DNA of 64,000 nucleotides from Tenuifilum thalassicum (GTDB taxonomy: Bacteria; Bacteroidota; Bacteroidia; Bacteroidales; Tenuifilaceae). The stretch is from positions 1,286,581 through 1,350,580 of the forward strand of contig NZ_CP041345.1 of NCBI RefSeq assembly GCF_013265555.1, read 5' to 3'. Below the pieces are notes generated by a model. That model worked only from the letters and a program-made list of their open reading frames with translations. It did not search any database and was not told the origin of the DNA. Below, piece after piece: positions 56,027 to 64,000 of the stretch (positions are counted from its first letter, which is position 1; each line of letters begins with the position of its first letter). A program made the translations under genes and the position numbers.

Positions 56027-58630
56027 TTGAGATATAGGTTATTTTTTCTGCTATTACTTTTTAACCACATAACGCTTTTTGCCAACAGGGTAAGCGTAAA
56101 TGATGGATTTGTAATCAATCAGGATACAACTATTGTGCCCGATACACTAGCTAATGAATCTCTTCCCGATAGTGTTCAAAATAAAAAGTCTATTGATGAT
56201 CCAGTTTTTACTAATGCCGAGGATTCAATAGTTTACTCATTAGATGGTAAGATTGCCTATTTATATGGTAATGCTGTGGTTACCTACCAAGACTTGGAGC
56301 TAAAAGCCAGCTATATTGAGTTTGATATGGAAACCAAACAGGTTTATGCATCGGGATTAGCCGATAGTACTGGAAAGGTTATTGGTAAGCCACAGTTCAA
56401 AGAAGGGAGCAAGACCTTTAAAATGGATAAGATTTACTACAACTTTGATACTCGAAGAGCCAAAATTATTGGTGTTGTAACCGAAGAGGCTGGCGGATTT
56501 ATGCATAGTGCTATCACTAAAAAAATGGAAAACGATGTAGTAAATCTTAAGGCAGGCAAATATACTAGTTGCGATTTGGACCATCCTCACTTTTACTTAG
56601 CAGTAACTAAAGGAAAAATTATACCAAACAACAAGATTGTTGCAGGTCCTGCATACCTGGTTATAGAAGATGTTCCATTCCCATTGTTTATACCATTTGG
56701 TTTTTTCCCAAATACTAAAAAACGTTCTGCAGGGCTGCTTATTCCTGAATATGGCGAAGAAAAAAACAGGGGGCTTTTTCTCCGTGGTGGTGGATTTTAT
56801 TTTGGTATGGGCGATTACATGGATGAAAAGATTACTTTTGATATCTACTCAAGAGGATCATGGGGAATTAGAAGCCAAACTAACTACAAATTACGTTATA
56901 AGTTCTCTGGTTCTTTAAATATTGAAACATCAGCGATTATAAACAGCGAAAAAGGCTTGCCTGATTATAGCAAAACCTCGTCGTATTGGATTAGGTGGAG
57001 TCATCGCCAGGATCCTAAGGCATCGCCTAATTCAACGTTTCAGGCTAATGTAAATTTTGGTTCATCAAACTACAATAAGTATAACGCAAGAAACATTAAT
57101 ACTGCCCTTTCAAACACCTTTAATTCTAGTATTTCATATTCAAAGAACTGGGCTGGTACTCCCTTTAGCCTTACAGCCTCTCTTAATCATTCTCAAAATA
57201 CAATAAATGAGACTGTTAACTTAAATTTCCCTCGCGTTGCCTTTAATATGAGCCGTATATATCCTTTTAAAAGGAAAAATGCTGTTGGATCGCCTAAATG
57301 GTATGAGAAAGTAGGGCTTAGTCTAAATACATCTTTTGATAATAGGGTTCAAGTACTCGAAGAAAATCTATTTAAACCAAGTGTTTTAGATAGCATGCAG
57401 AATGGCATGAAGCATTCTATTCCTGTTTCTACTTCGTTTAACATCCTAAAATTTATCACAGTTAGCCCTGGTGTGAATTATAATGAGTTTTGGTATTTAC
57501 AAACTATTGAGAAGCATTGGAATGCAGATTCCAATAGGGTAGAGGTCGACACTGTTAGATCTTTTAAAAGAGGGTACGAGTACAATGGTTCTGTTTCAAT
57601 GAGTACCAAGGTTTACGGCATGTTCCAATTTTCTAAAAACTCAAAAGTTCAAGCTATTAGACATGTGTTAACACCTTCTGTGTCTTTAGGTTATAGGCCT
57701 GATTTTTCTGACCCCAAGTATGGATTTTATAAGACAGTTCAGATTGATTCAACAGGAAATACTTCAAACTATTCAATTTTTGAGAACGGAATTTATGGTG
57801 GTCCTGGTGGTGGAAAATCTGGGGTTGTCTCATTTTCGTTGAGTAACTTGCTAGAAATGAAAGTTAAGTCAGATAAGGACACTGTTAACCAAACCAAGAA
57901 AATTAAGATAATTGACGGGCTCTCAGCGAATACATCCTATAATTTGCTGGCTGATTCTTTGAATTGGTCCGATATATCTGTTAGTGGTCGGACTAGCTTA
58001 TTTGATGGAAAGGTTAACATTAACTTTTCTGGTGGTTTTAGCCTTTATGCATTAGATGCTAATGGCAAAAAGTACAATAAGTTTGAGTTAAACAATTCAG
58101 GAAAACTCGCACGATTTACACGGGGTAATGTAGGTATCGACTTTTCGTTAAATAGTAAAAAGGAGGGGCAAAACAGTTCTAGTGGTCGCGGGGGACTTCG
58201 AGGTGCTCCTGGAAGCGAGATACCTTTGGGCACTGCACCCGACGGATCTAACTTTGGCGAATCACTTGGGACTCAGTATGGAATGGATTATGTCGATTTT
58301 TCTGTGCCTTGGAATGTTAGGTTTAGCTATAACCTAAGCTATTCTAAACCTGCTTTTCAGTCAAGTTTAGTTCAAACACTCAGCTTTTCGGGTAGTGTAA
58401 ACTTGACTCCTAAATGGAAGATAGGATTCAGCTCAGGATATGATTTTAAAAATAGGAAGTTAACCACAACTTCGTTAAATTTTTACAGAGATTTGCATTG
58501 CTGGGAGATGCGTTTAACTGTTATTCCTATTGGTTACTATAAGAGTTTTAGCTTTACTATTAATGTGAAGTCTTCCTTACTACACGATTTAAAATTTACA
58601 AAACGAGACCATTACTTAGACAATCAATAA
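56027..58630 (+). CDS. LptD-like outer-membrane LPS assembly protein
   Basis: A 867-residue outer-membrane protein. An export signal (RYRLFFLLLLFNHITLFAN) leads into an OstA/LptA-like N-terminal jellyroll (about 45-190: DSIVYSLDGKIAYLYGNAVVTY, YNFDTRRAKIIGVV), then a large LptD-type barrel with PLFIPFGFFPNTKKRSAGLLIPEYG near its start. It probably places lipopolysaccharide in the outer leaflet. The frame is open from 55904, but ATGs at 55943 and 55958 add residues that spoil the signal peptide and overlap the amidase promoter. TTG at 56027 gives a clean signal. The start is the uncertain part. Confidence 0.85.
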   Translation: MRYRLFFLLLLFNHITLFANRVSVNDGFVINQDTTIVPDTLANESLPDSVQNKKSIDDPVFTNAEDSIVYSLDGKIAYLYGNAVVTYQDLELKASYIEFDMETKQVYASGLADSTGKVIGKPQFKEGSKTFKMDKIYYNFDTRRAKIIGVVTEEAGGFMHSAITKKMENDVVNLKAGKYTSCDLDHPHFYLAVTKGKIIPNNKIVAGPAYLVIEDVPFPLFIPFGFFPNTKKRSAGLLIPEYGEEKNRGLFLRGGGFYFGMGDYMDEKITFDIYSRGSWGIRSQTNYKLRYKFSGSLNIETSAIINSEKGLPDYSKTSSYWIRWSHRQDPKASPNSTFQANVNFGSSNYNKYNARNINTALSNTFNSSISYSKNWAGTPFSLTASLNHSQNTINETVNLNFPRVAFNMSRIYPFKRKNAVGSPKWYEKVGLSLNTSFDNRVQVLEENLFKPSVLDSMQNGMKHSIPVSTSFNILKFITVSPGVNYNEFWYLQTIEKHWNADSNRVEVDTVRSFKRGYEYNGSVSMSTKVYGMFQFSKNSKVQAIRHVLTPSVSLGYRPDFSDPKYGFYKTVQIDSTGNTSNYSIFENGIYGGPGGGKSGVVSFSLSNLLEMKVKSDKDTVNQTKKIKIIDGLSANTSYNLLADSLNWSDISVSGRTSLFDGKVNINFSGGFSLYALDANGKKYNKFELNNSGKLARFTRGNVGIDFSLNSKKEGQNSSSGRGGLRGAPGSEIPLGTAPDGSNFGESLGTQYGMDYVDFSVPWNVRFSYNLSYSKPAFQSSLVQTLSFSGSVNLTPKWKIGFSSGYDFKNRKLTTTSLNFYRDLHCWEMRLTVIPIGYYKSFSFTINVKSSLLHDLKFTKRDHYLDNQ

Positions 58631-58655
58631 CTAGCTTAACCTAAAACTAAAAGCC

Positions 58656-59036
58656 ATGAAAAAGAAAGTTATTTGCACAGAAAAAGCTCCCAAGGCAGTT
58701 GGGCCATATAGCCAGGCAGTTGAGGCTAATGGTATGGTCTTTATCTCGGGTCAAATTCCAATTGATCCCGAAAGTGGAAAAATTGTAAAGGGGGGAATTA
58801 TGGAACAGACTGAGCAAGTGCTCAAAAATATTGGAGCGATTCTAGCTGAGGCTGGTCTTGATTATAGTAACGTTGTAAAAACCACCTGTCTGCTTAGCGA
58901 TATGGATAACTTTGCTGCAATGAATGAGGTTTATTCCAAGTATTTTTCAGAGGAAAAACCAGCAAGGGCAGCGTTCGGAGTTGCACGATTACCCCTTGAT
59001 GTGATGATTGAAATTGAGTGTATTGCGGTAAGATAG
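58656..59036 (+). CDS. ridA: RidA family enamine/imine deaminase
   Basis: Hydrolyses reactive enamines and imines from PLP enzymes to ketoacids and ammonia. The 126 residues contain [16 protein letters not shown] at the N-terminus and [21 protein letters not shown] at the end, with the active-site Arg in KPARAAFG. It follows the LptD-like gene by 25 bases and is closed by a strong terminator. Confidence 0.95.
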   Translation: MKKKVICTEKAPKAVGPYSQAVEANGMVFISGQIPIDPESGKIVKGGIMEQTEQVLKNIGAILAEAGLDYSNVVKTTCLLSDMDNFAAMNEVYSKYFSEEKPARAAFGVARLPLDVMIEIECIAVR

Positions 59037-59050
59037 AATAGCTACAAAAT

Positions 59051-59087
59051 AAAAAAATAGGTTGCTTTTGGCAACCTATTTTTTTAT
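59051..59087. terminator. Bidirectional terminator between ridA and rplI
   Basis: An 11-bp stem AAATAGGTTGC / GCAACCTATTT (59055-59065 with 59071-59081) with loop TTTTG, flanked by A and T runs on both sides, between convergent genes. Confidence 0.92.
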
Positions 59088-59107
59088 TAGTTAGAAACCG
59101 ATTTGGT

Positions 59108-59554
59108 TTATTCTGAAACAACCTCAAATTCAATACTAACCTTAACTTCGCGGTGTAATTTGATTTCAGCCTTGTATGTGCCAACCTCTTTAACTTGATC
59201 TTCAGCAATAACAATATTTTTGCGATCAATTTCGAAACCTTGTTTTGCAAGTGCTTCTGCAATTTGAATATTGTTAACAGAACCAAAGATTTTTCCAGTA
59301 GAACTTGTCTTGGCACCAATAGTAAGCTTAACACCTTCAAGTTTCTTGGCAAGCTCTTCGGCTTCGGCTTTAATTTTAGCCTCCTTATGAGCTTGTTGCT
59401 TAATGGTTTCGGCAATAACTTTTTTAGCTGATTCAGTAGCAGCTATAGCCATGCCTTTAGGAATTAGATAGTTACGTGCGTAACCATTACGAACTTTAAC
59501 TATATCGTTTTTATGCCCTAAGCGGGGAACGTCCTGAAGTAGTATAATTTCCAT
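59108..59554 (-). CDS. rplI: 50S ribosomal protein L9
   Basis: A 148-residue two-domain ribosomal protein that binds 23S rRNA at the base of the L1 stalk. The N-terminal domain has the signature IILLQDVPRLGHKNDIV and VRNGYARNYLIPKGMA, then a long connecting helix (about 45-75) and a C-terminal domain. Last gene of rpsF-rpsR-rplI. Confidence 0.98.
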   Translation of the reverse strand: MEIILLQDVPRLGHKNDIVKVRNGYARNYLIPKGMAIAATESAKKVIAETIKQQAHKEAKIKAEAEELAKKLEGVKLTIGAKTSSTGKIFGSVNNIQIAEALAKQGFEIDRKNIVIAEDQVKEVGTYKAEIKLHREVKVSIEFEVVSE

Positions 59555-59572
59555 TTGTTTTCCTCCTTCCCT

Positions 59573-59842
59573 TTACTTTAATAAATCGGTTACGAATGGT
59601 AACAATGCAAGATGGCGAGCACGCTTAACAGCTGTAGCAACCTTACGCTGATACTTTTGGGAAGTACCGGTAATACGACGTGGTAAAATTTTTCCCTGCT
59701 CGTTTAAGAACTTTTTAAGGAATTCTGGATCCTTATAATCAATGTACTTGATGTTGTTCTTGCGGAAACGGCAATACTTTTTCTTTTTAATCTCAACACT
59801 TGGGGGAGTGAGATATCTGATTTCTGATTGATTCTGGCTCAT
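59573..59842 (-). CDS. rpsR: 30S ribosomal protein S18
   Basis: 89 residues with the S18 core [18 protein letters not shown] and [18 protein letters not shown]. It lies between rpsF (3-base gap) and rplI (18-base gap). No ssb gene lies between rpsF and rpsR, as is usual in Bacteroidota. Confidence 0.98.
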   Translation of the reverse strand: MSQNQSEIRYLTPPSVEIKKKKYCRFRKNNIKYIDYKDPEFLKKFLNEQGKILPRRITGTSQKYQRKVATAVKRARHLALLPFVTDLLK

Positions 59843-59845
59843 AGT

Positions 59846-60199
59846 TTAACCCTCCACAGTTTTAGATTCAACCTTGTTGTTACGTCTTTTCTGAGCGAAC
59901 TCAATGTGATGTTTATCCATTTTTACAGTAAGGAAACGGATAATTCGCTCATCACGACGATACTGGGTTTCCAGCTTATCAATCAATGATCCATCGGCTT
60001 TGAACTCAAAAAGATGATAAAAGCCGGTTGTTTTCTTTTGAATGGGGTAGGCCAATTTTCTTAATCCCCAATCCTCTTCATGGATAATCTCACCACCATT
60101 CGATGTGATGAAATCCTTGAACTTGGTAACCGTTTCCTTCATCTGGGCCTCAGACAAAACGGGAGTTGCAATGAAAACGGTTTCGTACTGATTCAACAT
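59846..60199 (-). CDS. rpsF: 30S ribosomal protein S6
   Basis: 117 residues with the S6 pattern [17 protein letters not shown] at the N-terminus and [20 protein letters not shown]. The C-terminal tail is basic and lacks the long Glu-rich extension of some species. First gene of the ribosomal operon, with a -7 box upstream. Confidence 0.98.
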   Translation of the reverse strand: MLNQYETVFIATPVLSEAQMKETVTKFKDFITSNGGEIIHEEDWGLRKLAYPIQKKTTGFYHLFEFKADGSLIDKLETQYRRDERIIRFLTVKMDKHHIEFAQKRRNNKVESKTVEG

Positions 60200-60228
60200 A
60201 GTTTATTGATTTTATTTAAATTAGCGCG

Positions 60229-60236
60229 CAAATTTA
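60229..60236 (-). promoter_or_regulatory. -7 promoter box of the rpsF-rpsR-rplI operon
   Basis: On the minus strand TAAATTTG fits TAnnTTTG, 29 bases before the rpsF start. Confidence 0.55.
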
Positions 60237-60329
60237 ATGGTTTTATTTTTATCTACAAAAGTTTTAGCATGGTAAAAATTCAAATAGCATCTTTCTAACA
60301 ATAGTGTGAGAAAAATATATCGAATCTAC

Positions 60330-61232
60330 CTATTTTATTGGCTTAGGTTTTTGATCTTGTAAGAGGTTGTAAATTTTTTGAAGTTGTGAAGCCTTTGCAT
60401 TTTGATTAGAGCGTTGAAAAGCAATTTTAGTATTATAAACTAGCTGCTGAATCGCTTCATAGTTACTAATGGGCAAGTAATATTGTGGGTTATCTTCAAT
60501 CTTTTGTTGGCTTAAAAAGAATTTTATCTCATTTGCGCTGAAAAGCGACCCTTGACTAAATGGATTTATATAAAATAACACTCGTCTTTCTTCTTCAAAC
60601 TCTATTTCAAATAAATCTACTGAATACCTGTCTTCATATGCCAGTACAAAGTTATGAGGTATGCTTACGCAATAAATGGGTAAGCCCAGCTGTTGAGAAA
60701 TTATAGCATAAAAGATTGTTAGAATAACAGCCCCTCCTTTTTTGCTTTCAACTAGATCTTTTATTAGATAATTTCTTGGTGAATAGTAATCAGAGGTATT
60801 GGGCTTATACTTATAAATATCAAATAAAACGTGATTAATAATTTTAACTTTTTCTAGGGCTGTAAGACTATTATTTAGTTCCAGCCAAATATCGCGTCTA
60901 ATATTTTCAATTTCTTCTAGAATTCTTTTGGGATCAAGTTCAGGGTACTGAATTTTTGAAACAAGTAAAGTGCCTTCAAGCAAATCATGATTAGGCGATG
61001 AAATCCAACTGGAAAACTCGCTTTTTAACTTGTTAAATTGGATTGAGCCAATAATTTCTTCAATCCTATTCTGAATAATAGGTTCATGAGCACTTTCCCA
61101 GGCATCTTCAAGAAAAGGAATAATCTCATTGCCCTCCTCGATGATCTTGTTGGCAACGGTTTCAAAAACGCTGGTGTCAGGATCGTCAAGAAGGGCAATA
61201 AGCGATTTTATGTAGTTAGTATCCAATTCCAA
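60330..61232 (-). CDS. Transglutaminase-like/SirB1-type protein
   Basis: A 300-residue protein without signal peptide. The N-terminal ~80 residues look helical and HEAT-like (YIKSLIALLDDPDTSVFETV, EEGNEIIPFLEDAWES). Residues about 145-235 resemble the SirB1/transglutaminase-like core: KKGGAVILTIFYAIISQQLG, LPIYCVSIPHNFVLAY. Those two conserved segments match; no catalytic Cys is obvious at the start of the core, so it may be non-enzymatic. It follows the nucleoside phosphorylase gene by 5 bases. Confidence 0.7.
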   Translation of the reverse strand: MELDTNYIKSLIALLDDPDTSVFETVANKIIEEGNEIIPFLEDAWESAHEPIIQNRIEEIIGSIQFNKLKSEFSSWISSPNHDLLEGTLLVSKIQYPELDPKRILEEIENIRRDIWLELNNSLTALEKVKIINHVLFDIYKYKPNTSDYYSPRNYLIKDLVESKKGGAVILTIFYAIISQQLGLPIYCVSIPHNFVLAYEDRYSVDLFEIEFEEERRVLFYINPFSQGSLFSANEIKFFLSQQKIEDNPQYYLPISNYEAIQQLVYNTKIAFQRSNQNAKASQLQKIYNLLQDQKPKPIK

Positions 61233-61237
61233 ATTTA

Positions 61238-62116
61238 TTATTCTAAGGTGGCTAACCTGTCTAATGTATTTTCAATAAGCGATTTTATGTAGGGCTTATA
61301 GTCGATATTTGCATCTTTAACAACCCTGTTCGCTATTATAGTGCATATTGTGACTGAATCGTGACCAAGCAGCTTTGAAAGCCCATTAATAGCCGAACTT
61401 TCCATTTCGAAGTTTGTGATTTTTCTACCGTTATAGTTGAATTCTACTATTTTGTCGTTAAGTTTTGGGTCGGCTAATGGAAGTCTTAGAACTCTTCCTT
61501 GAGGGCCATAAAATCCTGGTGCTGAAATGGTAACGCCAGGTATGGTGAAATCTGAAAATAGTTCTATCAGCTTTGACGACGAATGGCAAAAGTAAGGTTT
61601 TGCACATAGTGGATTCCAGTTGGTATGCTCAATAAAGGCTTTTTCCATTTCTGTGTCGCTAACTTCGTTCCTGTTAGCGTAGAAGTTAAGTAATCCATCA
61701 AAACCAATACTAGTTTCAGTCATCACAAAACCACCCAATGGAATTTCGGCTTGTAGGGCGCCAGATGTCCCTAAACGAACAAGTGTTAATCGTTTTTTCT
61801 CCGGTTTTTCAGTTCTAGTTTTGAGGTCGATATTAACTAAGGCATCTAGCTCATTAACTACAATGTCTATATTATCGGTACCTATACCAGTTGATAGAGC
61901 AGTAATTCTTTTCCCTTTGTAAGTACCAGTTACAGTTTTAAACTCACGATTCGCAACCTCAAATTCTCTGCTATCGAAAAAACTTGCTACGGTTTCAACT
62001 CTTCCTGGGTCGCCTACTAAAATAATTTTATCCGAAATGTTTTCGGGTTTGAGATGAAGGTGAAAAATGCTTCCATCGGCATTAATAATCAGTTCTGATG
62101 ATTCTATTACTCTCAT
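61238..62116 (-). CDS. Nucleoside phosphorylase (uridine phosphorylase-like)
   Basis: Cleaves a nucleoside with phosphate to base and ribose-1-phosphate. The 292 residues belong to the PNP/UDP family: ILVGDPGRVETVASFF with phosphate-binding Arg, TGIGTDNIDIVVNELDAL, VRLGTSGALQ and ITNFEMESSAINGLSKLLG with the ribose-binding MES motif. Uridine is the most likely substrate by overall resemblance. It is followed closely by the SirB1-like gene. Confidence 0.88.
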   Translation of the reverse strand: MRVIESSELIINADGSIFHLHLKPENISDKIILVGDPGRVETVASFFDSREFEVANREFKTVTGTYKGKRITALSTGIGTDNIDIVVNELDALVNIDLKTRTEKPEKKRLTLVRLGTSGALQAEIPLGGFVMTETSIGFDGLLNFYANRNEVSDTEMEKAFIEHTNWNPLCAKPYFCHSSSKLIELFSDFTIPGVTISAPGFYGPQGRVLRLPLADPKLNDKIVEFNYNGRKITNFEMESSAINGLSKLLGHDSVTICTIIANRVVKDANIDYKPYIKSLIENTLDRLATLE

Positions 62117-62218
62117 AATCGTACAATTTTATCCTGCAATTATAGCATAATGTTAGTTTAAAACACCAAAATTAGTAAAGTTTTTAATTGTTTTAATAAA
62201 AGATATTGATTCAAATGG

Positions 62219-62226
62219 TAAATTTG
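62219..62226 (+). promoter_or_regulatory. -7 promoter box that decides the DUF4293 gene start
   Basis: TAAATTTG fits TAnnTTTG and lies inside the upstream open frame, so the upstream starts at 62206 and 62215 would precede or sit on the promoter. The start at 62245 remains. Confidence 0.55.
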
Positions 62227-62244
62227 CAAAAAAAACAAAAACCG

Positions 62245-62712
62245 ATGATACAACGCATACAAACACTATTCATGTTTTTAACTCTTGTTCTTTTATCGAT
62301 TTTAATTTATAATCCGATTGCTACCTATTTTATTGAGCCAAATATGGATAAAATAGTCCTTAACGTGTTTGGTGTGCAGAACTCAAGTGATTTGTCGGTG
62401 GAACTATTACAAAATTATTGGTTCTTGTTTGCCTTTATTATTCTTGTAATGCTTATAACCTTTGTCACCATATTTCTTTACAAAAGAAGGGTTCTTCAAA
62501 TTCGACTATGTATTGTAACAATTGTTATGCTTGTTGGATTACAGGGGGTTATGTATTACATGGTTACTGCCATTGGTCAAAATTTGCATTCAAAGCCTCA
62601 TTATAACTTGGTTTTTATTTTTCCTCTTATTGCTGCTGTGCTAAACTTTTTGGCCATTCGTGGAATTGCTAAGGATGAAGCCCTTATTCGTTCGCTTGAT
62701 AGGTTACGTTAG
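62245..62712 (+). CDS. DUF4293 membrane protein
   Basis: A 155-residue protein with four membrane segments (about 5-25, 50-75, 85-105, 118-140), starting MIQRIQTLFMFLTLVLLS as is usual for the family. The function is unknown. The start is at 62245, see the -7 box at 62219. The 3' end overlaps the convergent MFS transporter gene by 29 bases. Confidence 0.85.
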   Translation: MIQRIQTLFMFLTLVLLSILIYNPIATYFIEPNMDKIVLNVFGVQNSSDLSVELLQNYWFLFAFIILVMLITFVTIFLYKRRVLQIRLCIVTIVMLVGLQGVMYYMVTAIGQNLHSKPHYNLVFIFPLIAAVLNFLAIRGIAKDEALIRSLDRLR

Positions 62713-63883
62713 TTTTAGTGAAAATTGCAATATAACCTGCAGCAATAACTGAGCCTATTGCGGAAATCATAAAAACTGTTTTCGAGTCTGATATAAGCCA
62801 GATAGTGCCGGCTAGCGAGCTGGCAATAAGAGTTGATATACTTTGTAGGCTGTTGTATAGGCCTAATCCTGTGGCTGTTCTGCCCCTTGGTAAATTATTA
62901 GAAAGCCATGCTTTTACAACTCCCTCAGTTGATGCTGCATAGGCAGCGTAGATTCCAAAAAGTATTACAAAATGAATTTTTGCAGTTAGAATAGAAAAGC
63001 CAAGATAAGTTAGAGAGAATGCGATTAGTCCAATGATAATGGTTCCTTTCATGCTCAGCTTATCCGAAAGGTATCCCATGGGATAGGATAGTAGTGCATA
63101 CGAAAAGTTGTAGAAAATATATAAGCCAACAACAAAGCTATCGGAATACCCAGAATCTTTTACTTTGAGTAGCAAGAATGCATCGGAGCTGTTAATCAGT
63201 GTGAAAAGAATTAGCCCAATAACAATATGTTTATAGTTGGTAGATGCTTCTTTCCAGTAATTAAAAAAGGTAAGGAAAGAGAACTTCGGTTTATTTAAAG
63301 TATTAACCGCTTTTTTATTGTGCTTTTCTCTGATTAAGAAAGTTAAAAGTATGGCTGCAAAACCAGGGATGGCAGTAAGAACAAATATGAAGTTGTAGTT
63401 ACCTGGAAAGAATGAAATTAGCGATAGGGTAATAATTGGCCCAATTGCAGCACCAAGTGTATCCATACTTCTATGAAAACCAAAAACTCTGCCTCGTGTT
63501 TTAGGCGTTGATTCATCGCTAAGAAGCGCATCGCGGGCACTTGTTCGAATCCCTTTTCCTAAACGTTCAGTTGTTCTAACTATAAATATCCAGAACGGCC
63601 ATTTGCTAATAGCTAGTGCTGGCTTTGCTAATGCACTTAGTAGGTAGCCTAACCGTATAAAAGGTGTTCTTTTTTCAATTCTATCCGATAGCTCTCCAAA
63701 ATAACCTTTACTAATTCCTGCTGTGGCTTCAGCAATTCCTTCAAGTATCCCAATGAGTAGTACAGAAAAACCAATCGATTTTAGATAAATTGGCATTATA
63801 GGATATAGCATTTCGCTTGCTATATCGGTAAAGAGACTAACAAGTGAAAGAATAATTACTGTTCTTGATAGCTGTTTTCGCAT
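62684..63883 (-). CDS. Major facilitator superfamily transporter
   Basis: A 399-residue protein with about twelve hydrophobic segments. The loop 2-3 motif GYFGELSDRIEKRTP matches the MFS G-x-x-x-D-R/K signature, with a second at about GYLSDKLSMKGT in the C-half. The substrate is unknown; the general form resembles small-drug or sugar efflux carriers. The frame extends to 63928, but MRKQLSRTVII at 63883 looks the natural start, since the extra 15 residues are polar and not typical. Confidence 0.85.
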   Translation of the reverse strand: MRKQLSRTVIILSLVSLFTDIASEMLYPIMPIYLKSIGFSVLLIGILEGIAEATAGISKGYFGELSDRIEKRTPFIRLGYLLSALAKPALAISKWPFWIFIVRTTERLGKGIRTSARDALLSDESTPKTRGRVFGFHRSMDTLGAAIGPIITLSLISFFPGNYNFIFVLTAIPGFAAILLTFLIREKHNKKAVNTLNKPKFSFLTFFNYWKEASTNYKHIVIGLILFTLINSSDAFLLLKVKDSGYSDSFVVGLYIFYNFSYALLSYPMGYLSDKLSMKGTIIIGLIAFSLTYLGFSILTAKIHFVILFGIYAAYAASTEGVVKAWLSNNLPRGRTATGLGLYNSLQSISTLIASSLAGTIWLISDSKTVFMISAIGSVIAAGYIAIFTKTNVTYQANE

Positions 63884-64000
63884 ATAAAAATTAAACCTTT
63901 TACTGGATATTATATCAAAATGTTTCAAATTAGTGTTAAAATACTAAAATGCACTTTGAATTCGTTAGTAAATGTATAATTTTGAGTTTGAAATTTGTAA

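Overview
The window reads as chromosomal core DNA of a low-GC member of the Bacteroidota, most likely Bacteroidales or a close relative. The signs are a T9SS-type C-terminal sorting domain on a large protease, S46 dipeptidyl-peptidase, BT_3928-like, DUF4293, DUF4197 and DUF349 proteins, the short archaeal-type ProRS, FTCD-type histidine degradation, and many promoters with the Bacteroidota -7 box TAnnTTTG instead of a sigma70 -10 box. Shine-Dalgarno sites are mostly absent. I see no phage, transposase, integrase or CRISPR array.

Layout. 1-8.8 kb: 5'-truncated DUF349 gene, pyrG and yidC, then hutI, a DUF4197 lipoprotein and a fused formimidoyltransferase-cyclodeaminase (histidine to glutamate and one-carbon units). 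8.8-18.3 kb: a FadL-like barrel, a Ser/Arg-rich lipoprotein, proS, an unknown 232-residue protein, an M49-like metallopeptidase, a SiaB-like kinase and an Omp85-like barrel. 18.3-25.3 kb: SDR enzyme, pabB, tilS, ABC-F ATPase, endonuclease III, small barrel. 25.4-25.84 kb: tRNA-Arg(CCG) followed by three degenerate tandem copies of its 3' end plus terminator. 25.9-35.4 kb: esterase, RDD protein, a very divergent AroA-like protein, cdaA (c-di-AMP synthesis), folP, tmk, BT_3928-like protein, S46 peptidase, OsmC. 35.6-39 kb: secreted M6 protease of mosaic composition. 39.2-44.9 kb: LytTR response regulator, its hybrid-style sensor kinase broken by three single-base indels, a C1 aminopeptidase, and a SiaC-like gene with one more indel. 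44.9-46.8 kb: overlapping YD-repeat / VTC polyphosphate polymerase / DUF4956 operon. 46.85-53.4 kb: rubredoxin, pepD, cysQ, TPR-SpoIIE phosphatase, dnaA. 53.8-59 kb: MCE protein and amidase, divergent from an LptD-like protein and RidA. 59.1-64 kb: rpsF-rpsR-rplI, transglutaminase-like protein, nucleoside phosphorylase, DUF4293 protein, MFS transporter.

Themes. Envelope biogenesis recurs (YidC, LptD-like, MCE, amidase, several barrels). Signalling is also prominent: three members of a Sia-like partner switch (kinase, phosphoprotein, SpoIIE phosphatase) are scattered over 36 kb, with cdaA and a LytTR system. The least explained objects are the tRNA-derived tandem array, the AroA-like protein that has lost its substrate-binding N-half motifs, the polyphosphate polymerase operon, and the cluster of frameshifts at 40.2-44.6 kb.
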